A DNA stretch of 64,000 nt from Stigmatella aurantiaca (GTDB lineage: Bacteria > Myxococcota > Myxococcia > Myxococcales > Myxococcaceae): positions 99,903-163,902 of the forward strand of contig NZ_FOAP01000020.1 in assembly GCF_900109545.1 (NCBI RefSeq), written 5' to 3'. Below are positions 53,975-62,420 of the stretch, one piece after another (position 1 is the first letter of the stretch; every line of letters begins with the position of its first letter). A program made the position numbers and the translations under genes. Under the pieces are notes generated by a model. That model was given only the letters and a program-made list of their open reading frames with translations, was not told the DNA's origin and made no database searches.

Positions 53975-55741
53975 GTGAGCACGCAGGCCACACCCACCTT
54001 GAGTCTGAAGGGCATCGGCGCGTCCCCGGGCGTCACGGTGGGCAACGCCTTCATCCTGGACCGCAAGCGGGTGCGCACCCCCAAGCTGCGGCTGGCCGAG
54101 GCGGAGGTGGAGCCCGAGCGGCTGCGGATGAAGACGGCGCTGGAGTTGTCGGATGGCCAGCTCGCCGAGCTCAAGGAGCAGATTTCCCGCGCGGAGGGGC
54201 ATGACCACGCCCTCATCCTCGAGGCGCACCGGATGATGCTCCACGACCCGATGCTCGTGGACGAGGTGGACCGGCTCATCGTCGAGGACCGCATCAACGC
54301 CGAGTGGGCGGTGCGCCGCGTGGCGCGCAAGCTCAAGCACCTGTTCGACAACATCCCGGACGAGTACTTCCGCGAGCGGCGCTCGGACGTGGACTACGTG
54401 GCGGACCGCGTGGTGCGCAACCTCATGGGCCAGGAGGTGGACGAGGAGGTGGCGCTGCCCGAGGGCGCCATCGTCGTGGCGCATGACTTGTCCCCCGCGG
54501 ACGCGGCGATGATGGCCCGCTCGGGCCGGGTGGGCGGCTTCATCACCGACCTGGGCGGCCAGACGAGCCACACCGCCATCGTGGCCCGGGCGCGCGAGAC
54601 GCCCGCCGTGGTGGGCGCAGGGCGGGCCAGCGAGCAGATCTCCCCCGGGGACCTGGTGGCGCTGGATGGGGAGACGGGCGTCATCCTGGTGAACCCCACC
54701 CCGGAGCAGATCGCCCTGTTCCAGGAGGCGCGGCGGGCGCGGCAGGAGAGCGAGCAGCTCGCGCTGAGGACCAAGGACTTGCCCGCGGTGAGCACGGACG
54801 AGTACCGCATCCGGCTCAACGGCAACATGGAGTTCCCGGAGGAAATCCCGTCGCTCCTGGCGCACGGGGCGGAGGGCATCGGCCTGTACCGCACCGAGTT
54901 CATGTTCCTGGAGCGCAAGACGGTGCCCACCGAGGAGGAGCACTACCGGGCCTACAAGCAGGTGCTGGAGTCCATGGGCGGCCGGCCCGTCACCATCCGC
55001 ACGCTGGACCTGGGCGGCGACAAGGTGCCGGGCAAGACGAAGCACGAGAGGGAGCCCAACCCGGCCATGGGCCTGAGGGCCATCCGCTACTGCCTGGCCA
55101 ACCGGGAGCTGTTCCGCGCGCAGCTCCGGGCGCTCCTGCGCGCCAGCGCGCACGGGAACCTGCGGATCATGGTGCCGCTCATCAGCGGGGTGAGCGAGCT
55201 GCGCGAGGCCCGGAGCGAGCTGGAGGCGTGCCGCACGGCGCTCAGCCGCGCCGGGGTGCGCATCGGCAACCGGATTCAGGTGGGCATCATGGTGGAGACG
55301 CCCAGCGCGGCGCTCATCGCGGACCGGCTGGCGCAGGAGGCGGACTTCTTCTCCGTCGGCACGAACGATCTCATCCAGTACACCATGGCCATCGACCGGC
55401 AGAACCGGGACGTGGCCTACCTGTACAAGCCGCTGCACCTGGCGGTGCTGCGCTCCCTGCAGAACATCGTCGGGGCAGCGAAGGCGGCGGGCATCCCCGT
55501 GTCCATGTGCGGCGAGATGGCGGGCGACCCCATCTACGCCCTGGTGCTGCTGGCGCTGGGCTTCGACGAGCTGTCCATGACGGCCGGCCAGGTGCCCATG
55601 GTGAAGAACATCCTGCGGCGCTCCAGCCGCGCCGAGGCCCTGGAGCTGCTCAACACCGCCATGGAGCTGACCACGGCGGAGGAAATCGAGCGCCACATCC
55701 GCACCGAGATGGAGCGGCGCTTCCTCGCCGCCGAGCCGTGA
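53975..55741 (+). CDS. ptsI: Phosphoenolpyruvate-protein phosphotransferase (enzyme I)
   Basis: A 588-aa EI. The phosphohistidine domain has GGQTSHTAIVARA with His199, the PEP-binding domain has GIGLYRTEFMFLER, PEFxxGGDKVPGK-like LDLGGDKVPGK, NPAMGLRAIRYCL and the catalytic Cys in MCGEMAGDP. VGTNDLIQYTMAIDRQN is also present. It starts the phosphate relay from PEP to HPr. GTG at 53975 with CGGAGG upstream. No GAF domain precedes it, so it is the sugar-type EI rather than the nitrogen-type EI-Ntr. Confidence 0.96.
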   Translation: MSTQATPTLSLKGIGASPGVTVGNAFILDRKRVRTPKLRLAEAEVEPERLRMKTALELSDGQLAELKEQISRAEGHDHALILEAHRMMLHDPMLVDEVDRLIVEDRINAEWAVRRVARKLKHLFDNIPDEYFRERRSDVDYVADRVVRNLMGQEVDEEVALPEGAIVVAHDLSPADAAMMARSGRVGGFITDLGGQTSHTAIVARARETPAVVGAGRASEQISPGDLVALDGETGVILVNPTPEQIALFQEARRARQESEQLALRTKDLPAVSTDEYRIRLNGNMEFPEEIPSLLAHGAEGIGLYRTEFMFLERKTVPTEEEHYRAYKQVLESMGGRPVTIRTLDLGGDKVPGKTKHEREPNPAMGLRAIRYCLANRELFRAQLRALLRASAHGNLRIMVPLISGVSELREARSELEACRTALSRAGVRIGNRIQVGIMVETPSAALIADRLAQEADFFSVGTNDLIQYTMAIDRQNRDVAYLYKPLHLAVLRSLQNIVGAAKAAGIPVSMCGEMAGDPIYALVLLALGFDELSMTAGQVPMVKNILRRSSRAEALELLNTAMELTTAEEIERHIRTEMERRFLAAEP

Positions 55742-55853
55742 GCCGCGCCAGGGGTTGACGCGCAAGCGTTGAATCCCTGATTTGAAGATTGTTGAGTTTA
55801 ATCAGGAAATTCTGCATTCTGTGTCCTCCGTGCGACACCCCGGAGGACACCGG

Positions 55854-57524
55854 ATGATCCGACGTACCGCCCTTGCCCTCGCCTTGTGCGCGACGGCCTG
55901 CGCCCCCGAGGAGTTCCCGGCCGATGAGAACGCGGCCGAGGCGCTCCGGCAGGTGGAACAGGCCGCCGAGCCGCTCGACACCCCCACGGAGCGCAACGCC
56001 ATCCGGTTCCTGGAGCAGGCCACCTTCGGCCCGCGCCTGGCCCGGGGGGCGAGCCCCCGGCCCATCGACGCGGTGGAGCAGGTGGTGGCCGTGGGCATCA
56101 CCAAGTCCATCACCGCGCAAGTCAGTGCTCCGCGCTCCCTGTTCGATGGCACCAACGACAGCAAGGACCTGGGCTCCCAGTTCTTCGTCAACGCCGTCAC
56201 GGGACAGGACCAGCTCCGGCAGCGCGTGGCGTTCGCGCTGAGCCAGATCTTCGTCGTCTCGCCCAGCGGCATCGCCAACAACGCCGCCACGCCCGAGTCA
56301 GAGCCCAAGGTGGCGATGGCGGGCTTCCTCAACATGCTGTCGGCGAACGCGTTCGGGAACTTCCGCACCCTGCTGGAAGCGGTCACCAAGGACCCCGCCA
56401 TGGGGAACTACCTGGACCTGGTGAACAACCGCGCGTTCGACACGGCCGGCAAGGCCAAGGAGCCGAACGAGAACTACGCGCGCGAGATGCTCCAGCTCTT
56501 CACGCTGGGCCTGCACAAGCTGAACGAGAACGGCACCGTGCAGCTCAACGCCGAGGGGCTGCCCACGCCCGCGTACACCGAGGCGCACGTCCAGGCGTTC
56601 TCGCGCGCCCTGTCCGGGTGGACCTTCGCCGCGGCGGCCGGGTGCCCCACCATCGGCCGCACCAACCCGGCCAACTACACGCAGCCCATGATCGGCTGTG
56701 ACGCGAACCACCTGTCCACCTCCCAGACGCTCCTCCGGGGCGCGGTGACGACGGCGGGCGGTGGCGCCGCGGCGCACCTCAAGCAGGCGCTGGACAACGT
56801 CTTCGCCGACCCGAACCTGCCGCCGTTCATCTGCAAGCAGCTCATCCAGCACCTCGTCACCAGCAACCCGAGCCCCGGCTACGTCAGCCGGGTGGTGGCG
56901 GTCTTCAAGAACAACGGCAACAACGTGCGCGGCGACCTGGGCGCGGTGGTGCGCAAGATTCTGGAGGACGACGAGGCGCGCGGCCCCCAGCCGCTGGTGC
57001 CGCTCTACACCACCTACGGCCGCCTGCGGCCGCCCGCGCTGTTCATCACCTCGGTGGTCCGCTGGCTGGGCGGCACGCTCGACACCTCCGCGGGGCTGGA
57101 TCCGGGGGCGAAGCTCAACGGGTGGAGCCGGGCGATGGGCCAGGACGTGCCCCGCCCGCCGTCCGTCTTCAGCTATTACCCGCCGAACGCGGCCGCGCCC
57201 GGGGGCATGGGGTTGCTCGGCCCGGAGTTCGCCATCCTGGACACCGCGACGGCCACCGCCCGCGCCAACGTCATGTACGACATGCTCTTCGCGAGCTCGA
57301 CGGCCAGCGCGGGCGTCCTCCTGGACGTGAGCACGCTGCCCACGGAACCGAGCGATCTCGTGTACACGCTGGGCCGCTACTGGATCCACGACGCGATGTC
57401 CTGGAGCCTCCAGGTCGCCGTCTACAACGCCATCACCGACACCCGCGCCGGCAACACGCTGCGCAAGCAGCGGCTGGCCGTGTACCTCACGTCCCTCTCC
57501 CCCGAGTACCAGATCCAGAGGTGA
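55854..57524 (+). CDS. DUF1800 family lipoprotein
   Basis: A 556-aa DUF1800 protein. The N-terminus is a lipoprotein signal (IRRTALALALCATAC, Cys16). Family markers follow: IRFLEQATFGPR, LRQRVAFALSQIFVVS, NYAREMLQLFTLGL, ALSGWTF, FICKQLIQHLVTSNPSPGYVSRVVAVF, and QDVPRPPSVFSYYPP. Genes of this family sit next to DUF1501 genes, as here (5-bp gap). The pair is exported, and its biochemical role is not settled. Upstream (55742-55853) is an AT-richer leader with a TTGACG (55755-55760). The ATG at 55854 is preceded by CGGAGGACACC. Confidence 0.92.
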   Translation: MIRRTALALALCATACAPEEFPADENAAEALRQVEQAAEPLDTPTERNAIRFLEQATFGPRLARGASPRPIDAVEQVVAVGITKSITAQVSAPRSLFDGTNDSKDLGSQFFVNAVTGQDQLRQRVAFALSQIFVVSPSGIANNAATPESEPKVAMAGFLNMLSANAFGNFRTLLEAVTKDPAMGNYLDLVNNRAFDTAGKAKEPNENYAREMLQLFTLGLHKLNENGTVQLNAEGLPTPAYTEAHVQAFSRALSGWTFAAAAGCPTIGRTNPANYTQPMIGCDANHLSTSQTLLRGAVTTAGGGAAAHLKQALDNVFADPNLPPFICKQLIQHLVTSNPSPGYVSRVVAVFKNNGNNVRGDLGAVVRKILEDDEARGPQPLVPLYTTYGRLRPPALFITSVVRWLGGTLDTSAGLDPGAKLNGWSRAMGQDVPRPPSVFSYYPPNAAAPGGMGLLGPEFAILDTATATARANVMYDMLFASSTASAGVLLDVSTLPTEPSDLVYTLGRYWIHDAMSWSLQVAVYNAITDTRAGNTLRKQRLAVYLTSLSPEYQIQR

Positions 57525-57529
57525 GCCCC

Positions 57530-59071
57530 ATGAAGCTTTCCCGACGCCACTTCCTTCGCGACGTCTCCCGGGGCCTGGGCTGCCTGGCCGCCGCCTCCGC
57601 GCTTCCACGCTGGCTGGGGGAGGCGGAAGCCGCCTCGATCAGCGGATACGCGGGCTACCGCGCCGCGGTGTGTGTCTTCCTCTTGGGAGGCAATGACTCC
57701 AACAACCTGCTCATCCCCAAGCTGAGCACGCCGTACGCCCAGTACAAGGCGGCGCGGCCCAACATCGGCATCGCCAATGCCGACCTGCTGACGCTCAACC
57801 CCATCGGTCAGCCGGCCGCCTCGTACGGGCTGCACCCCTCGCTCGTGAAGCTCCAGGCGCTCTTCGAGCAGGAGAAGGCCGCCATCGTGTGCAACGTGGG
57901 GCCGCTCGTGCTGCCCATGCGGAAGGCCGACTACGTCAACGGGACCGTGGCGCGGCCGGACAACCTGTTCTCCCATGCGGACCAGCAGGACGCATGGGCG
58001 AGCTCCATCGCCAACCCGTCCTCCATCTCGCTGCCGGTGGAGCTCATCGGCAAGGTGACGGGCTGGGCGGGCCGGACCGCGGACAAGCTCTTCGCACTGA
58101 AGGACACAGACTATCCCAGGGTGACGTCCTTCGGGGGCAAGGCGATCTTCTCCGCGGGAGGTTCCAAGCAGCCGATGATCGTGTCGTCGAACGGCACGCT
58201 GGGCTTCCGGACGTCGAGCGATGCGGGCTTCAACGCCCTGTACCAGGAGTCGCTCTCCGAGGTGCTCAAGATCCACAATGACGTCACGCTGCAGGCCTCT
58301 TACGGCGGCACGTTCACCACGGCGCAGAGCTTCGCCGCGGCGAGAACCACCGCGCGCGAGGCGGCATGGGGGCTGCTGCCCCAGGCGACGCGCGAGGCCA
58401 TCGACGCGCTGTTCGTGCTGCCCGAGGGCGGCTCGGGCTGGGGGTTGCCGGGCCAGCTCTACCAGGTCGTCCGGGATCTCGTGGCGGGCGCGACGCCCGC
58501 GGCCAGCGGGGGCTTGGGCCTCAAGCGCCAGGTGTTCTCCGTGGGGTTGGGCGGCTTCGATACCCACACCGGGCAGGACGTGGCCCAGAGCTCGCTGTTC
58601 AAGCAGCTCGACTTCGCCCTCGATGCCTTCCACCAGGCGCTCACGATTCTGCGGGCCACCACGAACTTCGGCGCCACGCCTCCGCAGACCACGCTCTTCA
58701 CGATCAGCGACTTCGGCCGCACCTTCGTGGAGAACTCGGACAAGGGCACGGACCACGGCTGGGGCAGCCACATGATCGTCCTGGGCGACCGCGTCGCGGG
58801 CAAGCGGCTCTACGGCGCTTTTCCGAACCTGGACCTGACGAACGGCGGGACGAACAACCCGGACACCACCGACTCACGGGGCCGCTGGATTCCCTCGCTC
58901 ACGGTGGACCAGTACGCCTACTCCGTCGCCGCGTGGCTGGGCCTGTCGACCACCACCGAGCGGGACTACGTGTTCCCGAACCTCGCGGCCTACGTCTCCG
59001 CCGCGGCGGCCAACAAGTTCCCCGCGGATGCACAGAAGACCAAGATCGGCTTCCTGCTCGCGGACGCCTGA
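57530..59071 (+). CDS. DUF1501 family protein with Tat signal
   Basis: A 513-aa DUF1501 protein (alkaline-phosphatase-like fold). The N-terminus SRRHFLRDVSRGLG is a twin-arginine signal. FLLGGNDSNNLLIP is the N-terminal metal-type loop, SVGLGGFDTHTGQDVAQSSLFKQLDFALDAF and SDFGRTFVENSDKGTDHGWGSHMIVLG are the other conserved blocks. It is folded in the cytoplasm and exported by Tat, probably together with the DUF1800 lipoprotein encoded 5 bp upstream. The biochemical role is not established. ATG 57530 with GAGGTGAGCCCC. Confidence 0.93.
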   Translation: MKLSRRHFLRDVSRGLGCLAAASALPRWLGEAEAASISGYAGYRAAVCVFLLGGNDSNNLLIPKLSTPYAQYKAARPNIGIANADLLTLNPIGQPAASYGLHPSLVKLQALFEQEKAAIVCNVGPLVLPMRKADYVNGTVARPDNLFSHADQQDAWASSIANPSSISLPVELIGKVTGWAGRTADKLFALKDTDYPRVTSFGGKAIFSAGGSKQPMIVSSNGTLGFRTSSDAGFNALYQESLSEVLKIHNDVTLQASYGGTFTTAQSFAAARTTAREAAWGLLPQATREAIDALFVLPEGGSGWGLPGQLYQVVRDLVAGATPAASGGLGLKRQVFSVGLGGFDTHTGQDVAQSSLFKQLDFALDAFHQALTILRATTNFGATPPQTTLFTISDFGRTFVENSDKGTDHGWGSHMIVLGDRVAGKRLYGAFPNLDLTNGGTNNPDTTDSRGRWIPSLTVDQYAYSVAAWLGLSTTTERDYVFPNLAAYVSAAAANKFPADAQKTKIGFLLADA

Positions 59072-59114
59072 CCTTCCACGAGTTCAACCGGGCCTGGGTG
59101 GGTAACGAGAAAGG

Positions 59115-59145
59115 CAGACCGGTGGGGTTTCCCCCACCGTGTCTG
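59115..59145. terminator. Strong hairpin between DUF1501 and graspetide precursor genes
   Basis: CAGAC (59115-59119) plus CGGTGGGG (59120-59127), loop TTTC, CCCCACCG (59132-59139), one bulged T, then GTCTG (59141-59145) gives a 13-bp stem with a single bulge. It sits between two convergent genes. On the minus strand (after the precursor) it is followed by CCTTTCTCGTT, a modest T-rich run; on the plus strand there is none. It probably ends or protects the precursor mRNA. Confidence 0.6.
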
Positions 59146-59183
59146 TCCCATGCTCAAACGGCGAGCGTGGCTCTCTGTCCTTG

Positions 59184-59339
59184 CTACGCGCCCGACTCTT
59201 CAGCCAGAGCGTACGTGGTGAACGGCCCCGAAGCACTCACCTTGCTCGCGGCACTCTTTTTGCCCTCGATGCGGGCAAGATCCTGAATGAACAGCTGCTG
59301 GGTCCGCTGGGCCTTCTGCTCCTGATTCTCGCGCTTCAT
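59184..59339 (-). CDS. Graspetide (omega-ester peptide) precursor, plesiocin-like
   Basis: A 51-aa peptide gene with an excellent ribosome-binding site (AGGAGGTTGTC before ATG 59339). The leader is charged (MKRENQEQKAQRTQQ) and contains LFIQDLARIEG at residues 16-26, which resembles from memory the LFIEDLG-type leader motif of plesiocin precursors. The C-terminal core is GPFTTYALAEESGA: T41 T42 and E47 E48 match the TTxxxxEE motif in which two Thr-Glu esters make a bicyclic hairpin. There is one repeat only, against four in plesiocin. The ATP-grasp ligase lies 186 bp upstream on the same strand. No Cys. The predicted product would lose two waters. I infer the modification; the motif itself is directly visible. 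Confidence 0.82.
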   Translation of the reverse strand: MKRENQEQKAQRTQQLFIQDLARIEGKKSAASKVSASGPFTTYALAEESGA

Positions 59340-59363
59340 GACAACCTCCTGAAGGCAGAAATG

Positions 59364-59382
59364 CCGTGGGCCCATCCCACGG
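59364..59382 (-). promoter_or_regulatory. Hairpin in the leader of the graspetide precursor
   Basis: CCGTGGG (59364-59370), loop CCCAT, CCCACGG (59376-59382) form a perfect 7-bp stem starting 24 nt upstream of the precursor ATG. Lying between ligase and precursor, it could set different levels for enzyme and peptide, by attenuation or by protecting a processed precursor mRNA. No clear extra promoter is seen in 59383-59525. Confidence 0.5.
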
Positions 59383-59525
59383 GGATAAGGGACAGCACTC
59401 TTTTCCGCCGTGCGCCCTTGAACAGAAGCTGGGTCCTCTCCGGCCCTCGGCCAAGGGAAAACCGGATATTTTTGGAAAGCGTTCGAAGGGCCTGCGGAGA
59501 GGGCTGCGCTTGAGTGTCTGCCTGC

Positions 59526-60482
59526 TCAGGGGCGCGGAGCGCGGGCGGCCTGGACGAGGCCCCGGGCGAGGTGTCCCAGGATGTCCGTGCCCGCGCGCGC
59601 ATCGAAGCCCAGGAACATGGGCGACTCGTTGAGCTCGAGGATGCGCAGGGTGCCTTCGGCATCGCGCTTGAGGTCCATCCCCGTCCAGCGCAGCCCCAGC
59701 ACCTGCGTGGCGCGGAGACACTGCGCCGCCACCTCGGGCGGCAGCGCGAAGGACTCGACGCGCTCCTCGTTCTGCCGGAAGTCGATGGCCTGGGAGAGGA
59801 TGCGGATGCTGGCGATGACCTCCCCATCGAGCACGTAGACGCGCACGTCCTCGCCGGGCAGGAGGGACTGGAAGGTCACGGGCGCGGCACTCAGCGCGGC
59901 GAGCCGGTCCTCGGACAGGTCCTCGGGGCCCAGCGCCCGCGTGGCCGCGCCGCCGCCCACGGGTTTGTAGGCCACGCGCCGGCCGGCGGCGAAGCGGCGC
60001 ACCGCCTCGGCGTCATTCGTCCAGAGCGTCTCCGGCACGGGCAACCCCGCCTGGGCGAGCAGCGCGAGCTGAAGGGGTTTCTGGATGCGCCAGCTCGTGG
60101 ACTCGGGGTTGTAGAACGGCACGCCCAGCGCTTCCCAGCGGCCCAGCAGGCCCCGCAGCAGCGTGGCCTTCTCGCGGAAGGCCACCAGCGTGGTGCGCCA
60201 GTCCGCGTCCATGTCCTCGTCCGCGTCCACGCCAAAGGCGAGCGGGTGGGTGTAGACGCTGCGCAGGTAGACGGCCCCGGGAACTCCGAGCCGCTGCCCA
60301 TTCACGGTGATGCCGTCGAGGCCCTCCGTGAGCGCCAAGCGTGTCTGCCCGGGGAAGGCGAGGGTGTCCACCACGAGGGTTTCCACCCCCAGCGCCTCGA
60401 TCCGGCGGGCCAGGTGCGAGATGTGCTCGTCGTCGCGGGATCCAACGAGGAACACGGGGCGGGCGGTGGCGGGGGGCGTCAT
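59526..60482 (-). CDS. ATP-grasp ligase, graspetide macrocyclase candidate
   Basis: A 318-aa RimK-like ATP-grasp enzyme. N-terminal domain: PVFLVGSRDDEHISHLARRIEALG. ATP-binding core: the Lys in VAYKPVGGGAATRALG, VTFQSLLPGEDVRVYVLDGEVIASI, and the metal-binding RWTGMDLKRDAEG...LELNESPMFLGFDA (Glu and Asn in ELNESP). Domain order and length match graspetide ligases such as PsnB and MdnB/C rather than glutathione or D-Ala ligases. It would activate Glu side chains of the 59184-59339 peptide as acyl-phosphates and close esters with Thr. ATG 60482 has AAGGAG upstream. A transporter or protease gene is not seen nearby. Confidence 0.85.
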   Translation of the reverse strand: MTPPATARPVFLVGSRDDEHISHLARRIEALGVETLVVDTLAFPGQTRLALTEGLDGITVNGQRLGVPGAVYLRSVYTHPLAFGVDADEDMDADWRTTLVAFREKATLLRGLLGRWEALGVPFYNPESTSWRIQKPLQLALLAQAGLPVPETLWTNDAEAVRRFAAGRRVAYKPVGGGAATRALGPEDLSEDRLAALSAAPVTFQSLLPGEDVRVYVLDGEVIASIRILSQAIDFRQNEERVESFALPPEVAAQCLRATQVLGLRWTGMDLKRDAEGTLRILELNESPMFLGFDARAGTDILGHLARGLVQAARAPRP

Positions 60483-60529
60483 GGAGTGATGCTCCTTGAT
60501 TCCCGCTGTCCGCGCCATCGCGCCGCGGA

Positions 60530-61069
60530 CTACCAGCCGCCTCCACCGCCCTGAGTCGGGGGGCTTCTCGGCGCGAACGCACCCTGAATGCCCTCGACGG
60601 CAGACATTCCAACGCCGCCAATGAGGTTGATCGTCGCTCCGAAGAGCTCCATGTCCGCTTGGAGGGGCCTGCCATGGATCAGGCTCTGGAAGGCATCCCG
60701 GGCGAAGGTTCTCGCCTCCCGGAAGTGAGCCTCGGACTGGGGCATGGTGCCCTGGCTGACTCCCCGCAGGTTCTCCATGACGCTCCGCTGGGAAGCAGGG
60801 GAGATGCCGTACCCTCCCGCCTGCAGCATGCCGTTCACCGTGCCCACGAGACTGCCGTAGAGGCTGGGGTTGTTCTGCGCCTGTACCCCAATCTCCGTGC
60901 GCAGCCGGTCTGTCTGGGTGAAGTCGGACAGGTGGGGGTTGGCCGGCTCGGGGGTGGCGGCGGCGGGGACGGCGTTCGGCGTGGGGGCGGCAGGGGCTCC
61001 TGGCTGCACGCCGGCGCTGGGGGGAGGACTGATGGGACGGCTTCCGGAGGCTCCGACCGGTGACGTCAT
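60530..61069 (-). CDS. Hypothetical Pro-rich protein upstream of the ATP-grasp ligase
   Basis: A 179-aa protein I do not recognise. Residues 1-45 are Pro/Ala/Ser-rich (SRPISPPPSAGVQPGAP). The rest is helical with SLYGSLVGTVNGMLQAGGYGISPASQRSVMENL and TINLIGGVGMSAVEGIQGAF, a weakly hydrophobic Gly-rich stretch, and ends in GGGGGW. The Gly-rich parts resemble small secreted or pore-type proteins, but no signal peptide is present. It ends 47 bp before the ligase start on the same strand, so it is probably in the graspetide operon; its role could be export, immunity or a second substrate. RBS AGGAGAAGAACC. Confidence 0.65.
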   Translation of the reverse strand: MTSPVGASGSRPISPPPSAGVQPGAPAAPTPNAVPAAATPEPANPHLSDFTQTDRLRTEIGVQAQNNPSLYGSLVGTVNGMLQAGGYGISPASQRSVMENLRGVSQGTMPQSEAHFREARTFARDAFQSLIHGRPLQADMELFGATINLIGGVGMSAVEGIQGAFAPRSPPTQGGGGGW

Positions 61070-61212
61070 GGTTCTTCTCCTGGCGAAAAACAGCTAAGAC
61101 GCGGATTTTAGCGCATCCGGAAAAACCGTCCATCCCGGGAAGATTTCCCAGGGAATGAGAGGGATTTCCTCGCTGGGTGCTTGAGCCCCGGCCGCGTGAG
61201 CGAGGGAGCGGC

Positions 61213-62349
61213 ATGACACACGCCTTGAGGCAATTGCTGGAAGAGGGCCGCATTCGCGAGGCGAGGGAGGCCGCCACGCATCAGCTCTCTCAGGATCCGG
61301 AGGACGAGGAGGCCCTGCTGGCGCTGGCCAAGGTGGCCCTGGTGGACGCCCGGCCGGAACAGGCCGAACAGCTGCTGTCGCGGGTGAAGTCCGAAGGCGC
61401 ACAGCGGGAAGTCACCCTGTTGCGCGGCGCCGTGGCGATCCAGCACCAGGACTTCGTCCGGGCGCGGGAGCATTACGAGGTGCTCATCCGCCAGCCCACG
61501 CCTCCGGCCGAAGCCTGGCATGGCTTGGGCGTCGCTCAGCTGGCCCTGGGAGCGGTGGCCGAGGCCCGCGAGGCGCATGAGCAGGCCGTGGCGCTCAGAC
61601 CCCAGCAGTCTGGCTTTCGCTTCGAGCTGGGCATGGCGCTGGTCATGGAAGAGCGGCCCCGGGCCGCGGCGCGGGAGTTCGTCCGGTGCTTGCGGCTGGA
61701 TGCCCGGGACGCTCGTGGCTACTGGGCCTTGGCCCAACTGCTCGGGCAGCGGGGCAAGGTGCGGTCGGCCCGGCGCATTCTGGAAGCAGGGCTGACGCAG
61801 GCGCCTCAGTCCCAACTGTTGCGCGAGACGCTGGCGGCGAACCAGGAGCCCTCCGAGGACCGCGAAGAAGCACCGGACGTGGCGCTGTTCCACCAGGCCT
61901 CGAGGCTCGTGGATCGCAAACGCGGCCGGGAGGCCCTGACGCTCCTGCGGGAGGGCTGGGAGCAGGGGACGCGCTCCCTGCCGCTCAAGCTCCTGGAGGC
62001 CGAGGCGTGCAAGGTGCTCCAGCCCCCGGACATGCCCGGCATCATCCACGCTTACGAGGAGGCGATTGCCTTCGCGCCGGAGCACTGGGAGCCCTACACG
62101 CGCCTGGGGGTGTGCCTGTTGAAGGAAGGGCATCGGCACGAGCCCCGCGCCATCGAACTGCTGGAGACGGCGCGGCGGCTCGAACCTGGAATGCCCGAGA
62201 CCTCGCTCAACCTGGTCCTGGCCTACGTCAAGGCCCAGCGCATCGCCGAGGCACGCGCCCTGGCGCAGCAGGTAGTGGAGGGCCTGAGGCCTGGGCATTC
62301 TCTTTACGAAGAGGCCACGCGGCTTCTGGAAGTCTTGCGCAAAGTGTGA
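61213..62349 (+). CDS. Tetratricopeptide repeat protein
   Basis: A 378-aa all-helical protein of TPR units. Repeats are visible at about 5-40 (LLEEGRIREAREAATHQLSQDPEDEEALLALAKVAL), 70-130 (AEAWHGLGVAQLALGAVAEAREAHEQAVAL), 160-190 (GYWALAQLLGQRGKVRSARRILEAGL) and 285-375 (WEPYTRLGVCLLKEG; SLNLVLAYVKAQRIAEARALA). No signal peptide or membrane segment. It likely serves as a protein-interaction scaffold. It is divergent from the Pro-rich gene of the graspetide operon (143 bp between starts). Function beyond this is unknown. ATG 61213 is preceded by GAGGGAGCGG. Confidence 0.85.
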   Translation: MTHALRQLLEEGRIREAREAATHQLSQDPEDEEALLALAKVALVDARPEQAEQLLSRVKSEGAQREVTLLRGAVAIQHQDFVRAREHYEVLIRQPTPPAEAWHGLGVAQLALGAVAEAREAHEQAVALRPQQSGFRFELGMALVMEERPRAAAREFVRCLRLDARDARGYWALAQLLGQRGKVRSARRILEAGLTQAPQSQLLRETLAANQEPSEDREEAPDVALFHQASRLVDRKRGREALTLLREGWEQGTRSLPLKLLEAEACKVLQPPDMPGIIHAYEEAIAFAPEHWEPYTRLGVCLLKEGHRHEPRAIELLETARRLEPGMPETSLNLVLAYVKAQRIAEARALAQQVVEGLRPGHSLYEEATRLLEVLRKV

Positions 62350-62420
62350 GGGGCGCCCCTGTGTGGCACCGCTGACCCCGGGAGCCGTCTGGTAAGGTAG
62401 GGCTCCTCTGGAGATTGCCC

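Noticed and set aside
52652..55765. Open frame of 1037 codons antisense to PTS IIC-EI
   Set aside because: Shadow of well-identified PTS genes; His/Arg/Gln-rich composition is typical of antisense reading.
59140..59513. Plus-strand frame opposite the graspetide precursor
   Set aside because: Low-complexity and without ribosome-binding site, whereas the minus-strand peptide has AGGAGG and a family motif.
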